Part shown: positions 15,383 through 24,290 of the stretch, in pieces
Layout of the letters: each line of letters starts with the position of its first letter
Position numbering within the stretch: position 1 is the first letter of the stretch
Virus record (IMG/VR): IMGVR_UViG_3300044982_000030
Span: 1-41,388 of that record
Source of the DNA: a virus
DNA: 41,388 nt
Direction: 5' to 3' (one strand)
The notes under the pieces: model-generated
What the model was told of the DNA's origin: nothing
Databases searched by the model: none
The model's input: the letters and a program-made list of their open reading frames with translations, nothing else
Translations under genes and position numbers: made by a program

Positions 15383-16080
15383 TGCCCCAAACTTCGCAGC
15401 AGATCGTCGCGTTGGCGTGCTCCGTTGCGAAGTGCCCGGGCTACATCATCCAGGGCGGGCAGTACCTGAACATCGTGCTTCAGGACTTGTGGATGCACTA
15501 CGACCTCAAGGTCAACCGTGTGACTCAGCCGTTGGTCGTCCAGGCGGGCACCAACGGCCCGTTCAACCTCGAGGTGGACTATGCGCGCACGTACGACATG
15601 TTCTACCTGCAGAACGGACTGCCGTACTTTCTTCACCCCGTTTCGGCGGAAGAGTTCGACATGGAGTTCAAGGACCCGTCGATCTCCAACTACCCATACG
15701 AGTACCAGACCGACCTGTCCACGCAAGCCCAGGTGGCTTCGGGCTCGGCCGGCCTGGTCTACATCTACCCTCAGTCCTCTGGCCAAATCACACTGACGCA
15801 CCGATACATGGTGCAGCAGCCCGACATCGCGACGCCGCAGACTTCCTCGGTGGTGCCGTGGTTCACGGACACCGACTACCTCATCAAGGCCACGGCCTAC
15901 CGACTCATGGACATCACCGGCGACGACCGCCGCGAGTCGTTCATGAAGTCGTGCGCTGACATGCTCCGGACGCACCTCATCATGGAAGGCGACGAGCAGG
16001 CCATCGTCAAGTCGGTCAAGCTCGATCCCCGGGTGTTCCGCGGCAACAGGTCGGTGCGCCCGACCAAAGTCACGGGGTAG
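15382..16080 (+). CDS. Head-tail adaptor / gatekeeper-type protein
   Basis: 232 residues. The ATG at 15382 overlaps the preceding stop. The layout (mixed alpha/beta, many aromatic residues, a central Tyr-rich segment near residues 88-118, and a helical C-terminal half with AYRLMDITGDDRRESFMKSC) fits the podovirus adaptor that joins portal to nozzle, comparable with P22 gp4 or T7 gp11. It is followed at once by the nozzle-like protein, which supports the call. No single diagnostic residue is seen. Confidence 0.65.
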   Translation: MPQTSQQIVALACSVAKCPGYIIQGGQYLNIVLQDLWMHYDLKVNRVTQPLVVQAGTNGPFNLEVDYARTYDMFYLQNGLPYFLHPVSAEEFDMEFKDPSISNYPYEYQTDLSTQAQVASGSAGLVYIYPQSSGQITLTHRYMVQQPDIATPQTSSVVPWFTDTDYLIKATAYRLMDITGDDRRESFMKSCADMLRTHLIMEGDEQAIVKSVKLDPRVFRGNRSVRPTKVTG

Positions 16081-16083
16081 CCC

Positions 16084-17703
16084 GTGGCCCTTCCCAACGC
16101 CCAACCCGTCAAGTTCACGCCCAAGGGCCTCAGCGACGCCTACGACGCGTCAGAGGCCTTCCCGGGGGCTTGCCGCGCGCTTGCCAACCTCGTCTTCGAC
16201 CAGGGCAACCCTGAGTTGATCGTGTGCCGGCCGGGCGCGACCCGGATGACGTCGTTTCCGGGGTTCACGCTACCCACGTTCGTGTCCGTGCACGCGGCCA
16301 TCGGGACGGTCATCTACGGCATGGTGTCGACCAACCGCAACCCGGGCCACGACGAGCCGTTCGCGTACGACACGGTCGCCAACGCGTTCACGACTATCTC
16401 AGGCGTCACCAACGCCAACACGCCGACCAGCCCGGCCCTGACTGGTGCCTGGCAGCCGCCCTCGATGACGGTGGTCGGGACCAAGATCCTCATCACGCAT
16501 CCGGGGTTCAATGGATCGGGCACGCTGTACTTCGGCGTGATCGACATCAGCAATCCTGTGGCGCCTGCGTGGTCGTCGTCCAACCTCGCGACCAATCCGC
16601 TGCCGTCTCCTCCGAGCTGGGTCGCCAACCTGAACAACCGGGCCTACTTCGCGGTGGGCAACGTGCTGTACTTCTCCGACGTGCTATCGCCCCTGGTGGC
16701 AACGAACGCCGGCCAGTCGCTCACGCTGGGAGACCCCACGCCTATCCGCGCGATCGAAGGCCTGCCCATCCAGACGACCTCGGCGGGCGTGTCTCAGGCG
16801 CTACTGGCGTTCAAGGACTTCCAGGTCTGGCAGATCACGGGCGACCCGACGACGCAGAACCTGGCGCTCAACTTCCTGTCCCTGAACGTCGGCACATCCG
16901 CCCCGCGATCGCTGGTGCAGAGCCCGTACGGCGTCAACTTCATGGCGATCGACGGACCGTACATCGTCGACCCGTTGGGGCTGGTTCGTCCGCTGACCAA
17001 GCAGCCTCAGGCGTCCGACCAGGACATCCAGCAGCCGTTCATCTACGCCACGACTCCGAGCCGGGTGTCGGCGGGTTACTCGGGCGGCATCTACCGCATC
17101 TGCCTGGACACGACCCTCAACGGCTCGATCGCGACCAACGACTACTGGTTCGACACGCAACGCCGACGCTGGAATGGTCCGCACTCGTTCCCGCACGACT
17201 GCGCGTCCCAGGTCGGGAGCTACTTCGTCCTGTCGCATCAGTCCAAGGGCGCGGCGCTGTTCAAGTCGCAGCTGTTCCAGGACGCCACGAGTGTCTACCT
17301 GGACGACGGCAACTCGCTGAGCTTCTACCTCGAGTCCTCGACGTTCCCCAAGGACATGTCGATGTCGGAGAAGATGGTCGTCGAGTCGACCATCGAGTTG
17401 GGCGTCGCGGGTGGCACCGTGTCCTATGGCATCACGGCACTTGACGAGCAGCGCAACACGCTCAACCATGCGCTTATCAACATCTCGTCGAGTGCCACGC
17501 TGTGGGGCGGCTCGACCTGGGGTGGTGGCTTGTGGTCGTCGGGGATCAACATCCCCTCGGTCTACACCATCCCGTGGACGGCGCCGCTGGTGTTCCAGAA
17601 GATGGCGCTGGTGGTCACGGGATCGTCCAAGAACAACGTCTCGATCGGAGCCTTCTTTGCGCGCTACCAGATCACCGGATACATGAACAGGAGCCAGTCT
17701 TGA
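16084..17703 (+). CDS. Tail nozzle-type beta-propeller protein
   Basis: 539 residues from GTG 16084. The sequence consists of repeated beta strands with many Asn/Gly/Ser turns and aromatic strand ends, for example ANLNNRAYFAVGNVLYFSDV near residues 179-198. It carries WFDTQRRRWNG (about 356-366), which resembles propeller strands of podovirus nozzles (T7 gp12, P22 gp10). The C-terminal part is Ser/Gly/Trp-rich. By position after the adaptor it forms the distal tube that closes the DNA channel. Function is inferred from layout and length. Confidence 0.75.
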   Translation: MALPNAQPVKFTPKGLSDAYDASEAFPGACRALANLVFDQGNPELIVCRPGATRMTSFPGFTLPTFVSVHAAIGTVIYGMVSTNRNPGHDEPFAYDTVANAFTTISGVTNANTPTSPALTGAWQPPSMTVVGTKILITHPGFNGSGTLYFGVIDISNPVAPAWSSSNLATNPLPSPPSWVANLNNRAYFAVGNVLYFSDVLSPLVATNAGQSLTLGDPTPIRAIEGLPIQTTSAGVSQALLAFKDFQVWQITGDPTTQNLALNFLSLNVGTSAPRSLVQSPYGVNFMAIDGPYIVDPLGLVRPLTKQPQASDQDIQQPFIYATTPSRVSAGYSGGIYRICLDTTLNGSIATNDYWFDTQRRRWNGPHSFPHDCASQVGSYFVLSHQSKGAALFKSQLFQDATSVYLDDGNSLSFYLESSTFPKDMSMSEKMVVESTIELGVAGGTVSYGITALDEQRNTLNHALINISSSATLWGGSTWGGGLWSSGINIPSVYTIPWTAPLVFQKMALVVTGSSKNNVSIGAFFARYQITGYMNRSQS

Positions 17704-19496
17704 CCATCATCGGAGCCCTTCCCTCGACGCTGGTCAATGGGACTGTCAACGACGCCACCCAGGTGCAAGGTGACCTGCAGTGGATCGTCGACCAGGTCAA
17801 TTCCAACGGAGAAGCAGCCGGCCTGGCGCCATCCCTTGCCGCAAGCGGCGGGTCTGCACTGATCGGGTACATCGCGTCTGGATCGGGTGCGGTGGTGCGC
17901 ACGGTCCAGGACGCCTTGCGCGAGGGCCCGGTGAGTGTCTGCGACTACGGCGCGGTCGGTGACGGCGTCACGGACAACTTGTCCGCAATCAACGCAGCGC
18001 TGGTGGTCAGCTCGAGCATCTACTTCCCCGTCGACAAGAACGGCGGCACGAATTACGGCATCTCGGCGCCGATTCGGTCGACGGTCGTCGTGTACATCGA
18101 CGGCGACCCGGGCGTCACCATCACCGCCCTGGCTGGCTTCACGGGCATCGCGATCACCAAGGCAGGGTCTCCGTTCACGCTGAAGGCGATTGTCGCGATC
18201 TTTGCGGGGACCAACATCGGATCGTTGTCGGACACGCGCTTGGCTCAGAGCGGGAAGAAGGTCTACATCGGGTCGAACCTGCTGTTCAACTGCGCGAGCA
18301 ATGCCGACTACGGCGTGGTGATGAACGCGGTGGCTGGTCCGGAAGTTCACTGCGACGTCGCCAATGCGGCTCAGTTCGGTATGTGGTTCGGCCCGCTGTG
18401 TTTCGGCGGGCGCGTCGTCAACTCTCGCCTCATGGCCAATGTGGTCGGCGGGGTCTACGTCGGCAATGGCTGCAACGGCTTCTCCATCAATGATGCCGAG
18501 GTCTGGGGCAACGGGATCACGCAGACGTACGGGATCTACATCGATGGCGCGCCGGGCGGAACCGTAGGCGCGACCGGGGCTGTGACGGTTGCCGGCGGCT
18601 ATATCGAGAAGTGCGCGTCTGGTGTCGTTCTGAACAATGCCGGGCAGGTCAACATCGTCAGCGTCGATATCGAGGGCATCACGGGAAGCGCAGTCGTCGC
18701 GACGTGCACCGCTGGCGCCACCTACGGCATCATCAACATCGTCGGCGGAAACCTCGAGTCGACCAACACGGCGATTTCCAACGCGAACGCCTATGTGACG
18801 GTCTCGGGTGGAACGACCATCGTCAACGGCTCGACGCTGGAGCCTTTCACATCGACCACCAGTGATTCGATCTTCAACATCATCAGCGCGCGCTATTTTG
18901 ACAGCGGTGGAAATCCGACGATCAATCCGCCGTTCGCCGCGACAAACACGCTGTTGGTTCAGAACCAGTCGTCGGCGAAATCGACCACGATTCACAAGAG
19001 CGTCACTCCGGGTGGTGGCAGCTACTCGCCAGTCTGGGAGTTCTACAACTTCACGTCGCCTAGCCAGCCGCAAATTATCAGCAGCGGCTTCACGTTCATC
19101 TCGCAGCAGCTGGCCGACACGAACCTCACCAACAGAACCGAAACAGACCTATTTTCTCGGATAACCGACACCAACTCCGGTACCCCACGCAACAAGAGCG
19201 AAGTTAGGTTCCGCATCGGGTTCGATTCGACGACTGAAGCGAAATTGATGATTCCGGACAGCACGCTGGACGTGTCTCTGGGAACCATCACGAATCCGTT
19301 TCAGCGTGCTGTCGCTGGAAATATGGTGACCACCTCCGCGCCGGTTAGTCAGGGCGCTGGTACGGTGGTTTTCGGTGGCACGACGACGACGACTGTGGGC
19401 GGAGTTGGTGGGGCTTCCGCGCTGCCGGCGACTCCTCTCGGATACATCCTCATCAACGTAGGGGGTGTAGCCGCACGCATCCCTTACTACAACTGA
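17700..19496 (+). CDS. Tailspike/tail fibre with pectate-lyase-like beta-helix
   Basis: 598 residues. The start is TTG 17700, chosen because AGGAG lies 6-7 bases upstream and the frame before it is only a shadow of the nozzle gene. The TTG overlaps the nozzle stop (TTGA). N-terminus: LPSTLVNGTVNDATQVQGDL, a head-attachment pattern shared by many phage spikes. Residues about 80-100 (VCDYGAVGDGVTDNLSAI) carry the DGVTDN signature of the pectate-lyase superfamily, followed by a Gly/Asn/Val-rich beta-helix to about 390. The C-terminal domain is Thr/Gly-rich. It probably recognises or degrades a host surface polysaccharide. The substrate is unknown. Confidence 0.8.
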   Translation: MTIIGALPSTLVNGTVNDATQVQGDLQWIVDQVNSNGEAAGLAPSLAASGGSALIGYIASGSGAVVRTVQDALREGPVSVCDYGAVGDGVTDNLSAINAALVVSSSIYFPVDKNGGTNYGISAPIRSTVVVYIDGDPGVTITALAGFTGIAITKAGSPFTLKAIVAIFAGTNIGSLSDTRLAQSGKKVYIGSNLLFNCASNADYGVVMNAVAGPEVHCDVANAAQFGMWFGPLCFGGRVVNSRLMANVVGGVYVGNGCNGFSINDAEVWGNGITQTYGIYIDGAPGGTVGATGAVTVAGGYIEKCASGVVLNNAGQVNIVSVDIEGITGSAVVATCTAGATYGIINIVGGNLESTNTAISNANAYVTVSGGTTIVNGSTLEPFTSTTSDSIFNIISARYFDSGGNPTINPPFAATNTLLVQNQSSAKSTTIHKSVTPGGGSYSPVWEFYNFTSPSQPQIISSGFTFISQQLADTNLTNRTETDLFSRITDTNSGTPRNKSEVRFRIGFDSTTEAKLMIPDSTLDVSLGTITNPFQRAVAGNMVTTSAPVSQGAGTVVFGGTTTTTVGGVGGASALPATPLGYILINVGGVAARIPYYN

Positions 19497-19504
19497 GCGC
19501 TGAA

Positions 19505-19726
19505 ATGGACAATGACACTCCGCCACCGCCGGTTTCAACTCGTGCCCTCCTGATCCACCTCTTGGGGGAGAACGAGCGCATGCACAAGCGCCTGGATGAC
19601 CTGTTCGTCCTCGTGACGCCTCCGCCTCCGCCCAAGTGGTACGTGCGGGCATTCTTCTGGATCCTCGACTGGCGATCGACGGTCATCGCCGGCATTGCCA
19701 TGATCCCCTGGAGGAAGACGCCATGA
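19505..19726 (+). CDS. Possible holin or lysis-associated membrane protein, 73 aa
   Basis: ATG 19505 sits upstream of the endolysin, and the two overlap (ATGA). A Pro-rich N-terminus and linker (PPPP at 6-9 and again near 39-43) flank a helical segment. The C-terminal third (YVRAFFWILDWRSTVIAGIAM) is hydrophobic and aromatic, and could be one short membrane segment flanked by basic residues. Single-segment holins exist, and this is the only gene between tailspike and endolysin. The hydrophobic run is short and holin function is not proven. It could also be a small fibre chaperone. Confidence 0.5.
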   Translation: MDNDTPPPPVSTRALLIHLLGENERMHKRLDDLFVLVTPPPPPKWYVRAFFWILDWRSTVIAGIAMIPWRKTP

Positions 19727-20241
19727 TGGACACCAACCCGCGTGCCAAGCAGGCTACCGCGGCGGCGGCTCTTGCGTGCTGCATTGCGGCACCTTGCGAG
19801 GGCATGCGCCAGTACGTCTACAAGGACCCTGTGGGCATCCCCACGTACTGCTTCGGCGAGACGCGCAATCCGGTTCTGGGCAAGCGCTACTCGATCGACG
19901 AGTGCAAGGGCCTGTTGACGGTGCGCATGCAAGAGGCTGTCGACCAAGTCGCTCGGTGCGCGCCATCGGCTCCGGTGAGCGTCCTGGCGGCATTCGGAAG
20001 CGCCGTCTACAACCTGGGCCCGACGCTGGCTTGCGACCCGACGCGATCGACCGCGGCCCGACTGCTCTCTGCTGGCCAGTGGCCGCAAGCGTGCGAGCAA
20101 CTGCCGCGGTGGAACAAGGCCACGACGCCGGGCGGTTTCCTCATCACGTTGCCAGGCCTGACCAAGCGCCGGCTGGTCGAGCGCGACGAGTGCCTGAAGT
20201 TCGACGACGCGCCCGCCACTCAGGAGACGCCCAATGCCTAA
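19723..20241 (+). CDS. Endolysin, GH24 lysozyme with SAR-like N-terminus
   Basis: Cleaves the peptidoglycan glycan chain at lysis. 172 residues with the GH24 catalytic layout Glu-x8-Asp-x5-Thr (E26, D35, T41: CEGMRQYVYKDPVGIPT). Residues 11-24 are Ala/Cys-rich and weakly hydrophobic (ATAAAALACCIAAP), like a signal-anchor-release domain. The cysteines at 19, 20 and 25 recall thiol-controlled activation in the P1 lysozyme. The ATG overlaps the preceding stop and GGAGG is upstream. The following gene is the i-spanin. Confidence 0.88.
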   Translation: MMDTNPRAKQATAAAALACCIAAPCEGMRQYVYKDPVGIPTYCFGETRNPVLGKRYSIDECKGLLTVRMQEAVDQVARCAPSAPVSVLAAFGSAVYNLGPTLACDPTRSTAARLLSAGQWPQACEQLPRWNKATTPGGFLITLPGLTKRRLVERDECLKFDDAPATQETPNA

Positions 20242-20761
20242 GATCGCCATGTTCCTCATCATCGTCATGGGCATCATCGGCGCCGGGATGTGGTACGGAC
20301 ACACCCGCTACGTCGAGGGCGTGCGCGTCACCAAGCTGGCATGGGACGCTGACCGTGCGGGTTGGCAGAAGGCGCTCGACCAGCAGAAGCACGATGCGCT
20401 CGCATTGCTGGTGTCCGCGCAGGCCGATACCGACGCCGCAAACGCCAAGGCCGCGAAGGTGGCCGTTCAACAGGAGAAGGACTATGAGACGTACATGGCC
20501 GGGAGCGCTGCTCTCAAGTCAATGCTTTCTGCTCGCGGCTTGCGCTACGGCGCCCAAGAGCCCGCCCCCGCCCGATGTGGGCCAAGTGGTGGCCCTGCCG
20601 TGCCCAGCGCCCCCGCCCAAACCCAACCTCCCGCCAGTACCGTCGTTCAGCTTCCAGACGCTCTTGCAGCAAGACTTCGACAGCACGCTGCCCAAGCCGA
20701 TGACGTCGTCAACGCCTACCGGCGCTGCGTCGCCGCGGTGAACGGAGGGCCTGACCTGTGA
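20234..20761 (+). CDS. Rz: Inner-membrane spanin (Rz-like)
   Basis: 175 residues starting eight bases inside the endolysin gene. Residues about 4-22 form one transmembrane helix (IAMFLIIVMGIIGAGMWYG), followed by a long Ala/Gln/Lys/Asp-rich helical periplasmic region (about 28-90) and a Pro/Ala-rich linker. It would connect inner and outer membranes with the lipoprotein coded inside it (20484-20741). Its presence indicates a host with an outer membrane. The stop overlaps the GTG of the cupin gene. Confidence 0.85.
   Translation: MPKIAMFLIIVMGIIGAGMWYGHTRYVEGVRVTKLAWDADRAGWQKALDQQKHDALALLVSAQADTDAANAKAAKVAVQQEKDYETYMAGSAALKSMLSARGLRYGAQEPAPARCGPSGGPAVPSAPAQTQPPASTVVQLPDALAARLRQHAAQADDVVNAYRRCVAAVNGGPDL
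20484..20741 (+). CDS. Rz1: Outer-membrane spanin lipoprotein (Rz1-like), nested in Rz
   Basis: 85 residues encoded wholly inside Rz in another frame. The ATG at 20484 follows CAGGAGAAGG. It has a signal peptide with a lipobox at residues 17-20 (LAAC), so Cys20 would be lipidated. The mature part is very Pro-rich (PPPP near 27-30, PAPPPKPNLPPVP after), as usual for Rz1. It pairs with Rz to fuse the membranes after the lysozyme has acted. Nested Rz1 genes are a classic arrangement in lambdoid phages. Confidence 0.85.
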   Translation: MRRTWPGALLSSQCFLLAACATAPKSPPPPDVGQVVALPCPAPPPKPNLPPVPSFSFQTLLQQDFDSTLPKPMTSSTPTGAASPR

Positions 20762-21123
20762 GGTTCCCTGACACGCTCATCAAGCGCGGTGACGTCGTCG
20801 CGTTCGCCGATGCAGGCTTCCCGCCGCCCGTGCATCACTTCGTCGCCAGTGGCTACACCAAGGTCTACACGGTGCCAGCGGGCAAGGCTGTCCATCAGCA
20901 CAAACACAAGACCTCGCACTCGGGGGTCTTGCTGCTGGGGCGCGCTCGGGTTCTGGTGGACGGTCATTGGATCGAGATGGTCGCACCGGCAACACTTCAC
21001 ATTGCAGCGCACAAGCTCCACACCGTGGAGTCCATCACGGAAATCCTGTGGGCATGCGTGTGGCCCGATGCCGAGGGCGCCACGAGTCCCGAGCAGATCG
21101 ATCACCAGGTCATCGAGCCATGA
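20758..21123 (+). CDS. Cupin-fold protein
   Basis: 121 residues from GTG 20758, overlapping the spanin stop (GTGA). The pattern HQHKHKTSHSGVLLLGRARV (residues 46-65), followed by a Gly turn, a beta strand and His85/His88, fits a small cupin with a His-rich metal site. Cupins act as metal-dependent dioxygenases, isomerases or binding proteins, and the substrate is not evident here. The stop overlaps the start of the 2OG-oxygenase gene, so the two are probably co-translated and may act on one target. Confidence 0.7.
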   Translation: MRFPDTLIKRGDVVAFADAGFPPPVHHFVASGYTKVYTVPAGKAVHQHKHKTSHSGVLLLGRARVLVDGHWIEMVAPATLHIAAHKLHTVESITEILWACVWPDAEGATSPEQIDHQVIEP

Positions 21124-21746
21124 ACAAGAAATTCGTTCAAGTCGCAGCTGGCGTTGACGTCGCGCCGCTGCTATTCGACATCCAGCGTCAGCCCGAGCTC
21201 TGGAACAAAAATCCGGCGCGCTTGGGTCGGCGCGGGCCGCACCGCAACTCCGACGACATCTGGCTCCGCTACAAGGACGAGCGGCCGCACATCGAGTCGG
21301 GCAAGTGGGACGACTTCTGCGACCCGCATATTCCCGAGTGGTACTGGGCGATCGACAAGCTGCCCGCCGCCAAGCCCATCATCTTCGACATCATGGCCAA
21401 GACCAAGGCCGAGATGCTGGGCGGTGTGCTGATCTACCGCGTGCAGCCTGGCCGGCGCATCCACCCGCACGTCGACACCGGGTGGCATCCCGAGTTCTAC
21501 GACAAGTTCAATGTCTGCATCACCAGCAACGCCAGGGCCTCGTTCAGCTATGAGGACGAGACGATGATTCAGGCGCCGGGCGATGTGCACTGGTTTCGCA
21601 ACGACGTGCTGCACGAGGTCTGCAACGGAGGCTCCGGCGACCACATCGTCATGACCGTCTGCGTCCGCCTGGATCAGGGCGAGCGTGTTCCGCCGAGCCC
21701 GGCCGGGTGGACGATCGACAAGGCCCTCGCGGGCAAGGAGAGCTAG
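21120..21746 (+). CDS. 2-oxoglutarate/Fe(II)-dependent oxygenase, aspartyl/asparaginyl hydroxylase type
   Basis: 208 residues from ATG 21120. The iron-binding facial triad is visible: H117-x-D119 (HPHVD), a distal H165 (DVLHEVCNGG), and an Arg near 183 (CVRLD) suited to bind 2-oxoglutarate. Spacing and the pattern of a Gly-Asp-hydrophobic-His-Trp-Phe strand fit the Asp/Asn beta-hydroxylase branch. Product and target are unknown. The gene sits between spanin/cupin and ejection proteins, so the substrate might be a virion or host protein, a nucleotide or a metabolite. Confidence 0.78.
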   Translation: MNKKFVQVAAGVDVAPLLFDIQRQPELWNKNPARLGRRGPHRNSDDIWLRYKDERPHIESGKWDDFCDPHIPEWYWAIDKLPAAKPIIFDIMAKTKAEMLGGVLIYRVQPGRRIHPHVDTGWHPEFYDKFNVCITSNARASFSYEDETMIQAPGDVHWFRNDVLHEVCNGGSGDHIVMTVCVRLDQGERVPPSPAGWTIDKALAGKES

Positions 21747-21747
21747 C

Positions 21748-22824
21748 ATGCCGTTCGGATGGGTGAGCGCGGGCAGCGCACTGGTGGGGGCTGGTTCGAC
21801 CCTTTACAACGACTTCAAGGGTGGCTCCGGCAGCAAGACCGGCCAGACCGGGAGCATGTACGTGCCCACCGGCCTGGGCGGTGCCGATCAACAGTGGCAG
21901 CAGAACAGCGCCACGAACCAGGACCAGTTGAACGGGTTCGCGGGTCAGGTCGATCCCAATATCTCGAGCGCCTATCAGCAGCTGAGCAACATCGACTACC
22001 AGCCCTACCTGCAGGCGTCGCAGCAGGCCGGCAGCCAGTACGGGCAGCTCGCCAACACGGTCGGCCAGTACGGCGGCCAGATGGCGGGGCAGGCTCAGAA
22101 CGACTTCGGCCAGCAGCAGGCGTTGCAGCAGGCCGGGCAGTCGGTCTACAACCTGGGCATGGACCCTCAGAACGCGCTGTACAACAGAACTCAGCAGCAG
22201 ATCACGGACCAGTCCGCGGCATCGAACTCGATGTACGGCTTGGGCTCGAGCGGTCAGGGCGCGGCGTTGCAGAACCAGGCCAACGAGAACTTCAACATCG
22301 ACTGGCAGAACCAGCAGCTCGCGCGCGCATCGCAAGGCCTGCAGGGCATGACGAGTGCCAACCAGGCAGCCGGCGCGCAAGGGACGCTCGGGAGCGCCGC
22401 GCTGCAGCAGTCCGCGGGCTACTACGGCCAGCAGCCGGGCTACACGCAGCAAGCCGCGTCCACGCCGATGAACGCACAACAGCAAGTCGGCCAGCAGGGG
22501 TTCACCAACGCGCAGAACTACTCCACCGCTCTGGGCTCTGCGATGGCGCCGTACGACCAGCAGCAGAACCAGAACATCCCCTACATGAACTACGGGTCGG
22601 GCGCGGGCAGCAACGCGTTCCAGAACACGCTGGCTGGGCAGCAGGCTCAAAACAACGCCCTACAGCAGGCCGGAAGCGCGCTCGGAAACACCAACTGGTC
22701 GCAGCTGTCGAACCTGTTCGGGGGCAGCGGGGGCAGCAACCTGTCCGGCAATGGCTACGGCGGCTACGGGACTTCCGGTCAGAGCGGCGCCGTCCTGTAC
22801 GGTGACGGCTACGGACCGGGCTAG
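21748..22824 (+). CDS. Gln/Gly-rich internal virion protein (ejection type)
   Basis: 358 residues from ATG 21748. The N-terminus (about 1-30) has small hydrophobic and Gly residues, followed by a long Gln/Asn/Gly/Ala-rich region with many QQ and QNQ runs. There is no enzymatic motif. Such low-complexity, Gln-rich proteins in three-gene clusters before the end of the podovirus late block are typical ejected core proteins that help DNA cross the cell envelope. Together with the next two genes it probably forms the ejectosome. Assignment rests on position and composition. Confidence 0.6.
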   Translation: MPFGWVSAGSALVGAGSTLYNDFKGGSGSKTGQTGSMYVPTGLGGADQQWQQNSATNQDQLNGFAGQVDPNISSAYQQLSNIDYQPYLQASQQAGSQYGQLANTVGQYGGQMAGQAQNDFGQQQALQQAGQSVYNLGMDPQNALYNRTQQQITDQSAASNSMYGLGSSGQGAALQNQANENFNIDWQNQQLARASQGLQGMTSANQAAGAQGTLGSAALQQSAGYYGQQPGYTQQAASTPMNAQQQVGQQGFTNAQNYSTALGSAMAPYDQQQNQNIPYMNYGSGAGSNAFQNTLAGQQAQNNALQQAGSALGNTNWSQLSNLFGGSGGSNLSGNGYGGYGTSGQSGAVLYGDGYGPG

Positions 22825-22832
22825 GATCACAC

Positions 22833-24290
22833 ATGGCAACCCTTCTCTCCGGTCTAGCACCCCTGACCTCTGGCTACTACCAGGGCGTGGACGAGCGCAT
22901 GCGGCGGCAGATGCTGGAAGGGCAGATGCGCGCGCAGGCCGAGCAGCAACAGGGTCTGGCTGCGCTGGCGAACGCATACGGTAATCAGCAGCAGACGCCT
23001 CCCCCTGTTCCGCCGATGCCTCAGCCGCCGATGCCGGGGCAGCAGTCTCAGCCGCAGCAGCCTCCTCAAGGTGGTCCGCCCGGCGCCCCCCCTCAGGGCA
23101 TGCCGCGCCCGCCCATGCAGCAGCAGCCTCAGCAGGCCCCTCAGGCGCCCCCGGTCAAGCCCTATACGGCCCCGCAACCGCCGCAACAGGTCAGCCCCCA
23201 GCAGCAGGCGCCTCAGGCCGCGCAACAGGGCATGATCCCGCCACCGCCGCAAGTCACTGCCGCGGTGCAGTCGACGCTGCCTGATCTCGAGACCATGGCC
23301 TCGACGCTAAAGAAGCAGGGCATCACGGGCATGGCGCTGATGGCAGCGTTGCAGCAGCACCAGCAGTTCCTGAGCGTCGAGGGCAAGCAGCAGCTCGCGC
23401 AGTTGACCGAGCAGGTCAGGCACATGCAGGCCGAGGCGGCTCAGACGCGCGCAGGGGCGGATGTGACACGCGCCCAGACTGGACAGGCCGGGGAGGAGCG
23501 TCGGCAGCAGTCGGCTGATGGTGGCAATGCCATGAGCGCGGCCAAGATCGCCGAACTCAAAGCCCAGGCCGAAGCCGCCCACGCGCGCGCCAACAAAGCC
23601 GCCAGCAGCGGCACCTACGCCCAGCCCGAGGACGTTGACCTGCTAGCCCGCGGTGTCGCCGCCGGCAAGATCGACCCCAGGTCCCTCAGCACCAAGGGCG
23701 GACTGCGCGAGCACATCCTCGAGCGGGCGATGAAGATCAACCCGGACTACGACCAGAAGGACTTCAACGCCGACAACGCTTTCAACGTCTCAAGCATGCG
23801 CACTGCTGGCACTGCTGGCGCCAACACGGCCATCGCAGCCGGTGCAGCACAAGGCGGCGCGGACATCCTTATGGAAGAGGCGGCGAAGGTTCCTCGGACA
23901 GCCATCACCTCTATCAACAAGATGTGGAACGCATCTCGTGGGGAGTTCCAGGATGCAAAATACGGGGGATTTGCCGCGGCTCTAAACACGTTCGTCAACG
24001 AGTACGCGCGGGCGGTCAACCCCAAAGGAACGGCCACCGTCAGCGACAAGGAGCACGCGCGCGAGATCTTGTCCACGGCGGATAGTCAGGAAAATCTTGA
24101 GGAAAAGATGGGCGTTCTGCGCAAGGAAATGCAGCGCGGAAAACAGGCTCCTCAAGACGTTGCTCGTGATCTAAGAGCAGCACGCAAGGGAACCAGTGAA
24201 CCCGCCGCCCCCAAGGTCGGGACCATCAAGGACGGATACCGCTTCAAGGGCGGCGATCCCGCACTGCCGGCGAGCTGGGAGAAGCAGTAA
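22833..24290 (+). CDS. Pro/Gln-rich internal virion protein (ejection type)
   Basis: 485 residues. The start resembles that of the previous gene (short hydrophobic N-terminal stretch, then a helix with many Arg/Met/Gln). Residues about 55-130 are extremely Pro/Gln-rich, clearly disordered. The rest is Ala/Glu/Gln helical (KMGVLRKEMQRGK near 429-441). The stop overlaps the next ATG (TAATG). Probably the second of three ejection proteins. It might be cleaved or unfold during delivery. Not identified by motif. Confidence 0.6.
   Translation: MATLLSGLAPLTSGYYQGVDERMRRQMLEGQMRAQAEQQQGLAALANAYGNQQQTPPPVPPMPQPPMPGQQSQPQQPPQGGPPGAPPQGMPRPPMQQQPQQAPQAPPVKPYTAPQPPQQVSPQQQAPQAAQQGMIPPPPQVTAAVQSTLPDLETMASTLKKQGITGMALMAALQQHQQFLSVEGKQQLAQLTEQVRHMQAEAAQTRAGADVTRAQTGQAGEERRQQSADGGNAMSAAKIAELKAQAEAAHARANKAASSGTYAQPEDVDLLARGVAAGKIDPRSLSTKGGLREHILERAMKINPDYDQKDFNADNAFNVSSMRTAGTAGANTAIAAGAAQGGADILMEEAAKVPRTAITSINKMWNASRGEFQDAKYGGFAAALNTFVNEYARAVNPKGTATVSDKEHAREILSTADSQENLEEKMGVLRKEMQRGKQAPQDVARDLRAARKGTSEPAAPKVGTIKDGYRFKGGDPALPASWEKQ

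Noticed and set aside
7295-19496. Diversity-generating retroelement acting on the tailspikes
   Set aside because: No reverse transcriptase gene and no template/variable repeat pair with adenine-directed differences was seen.
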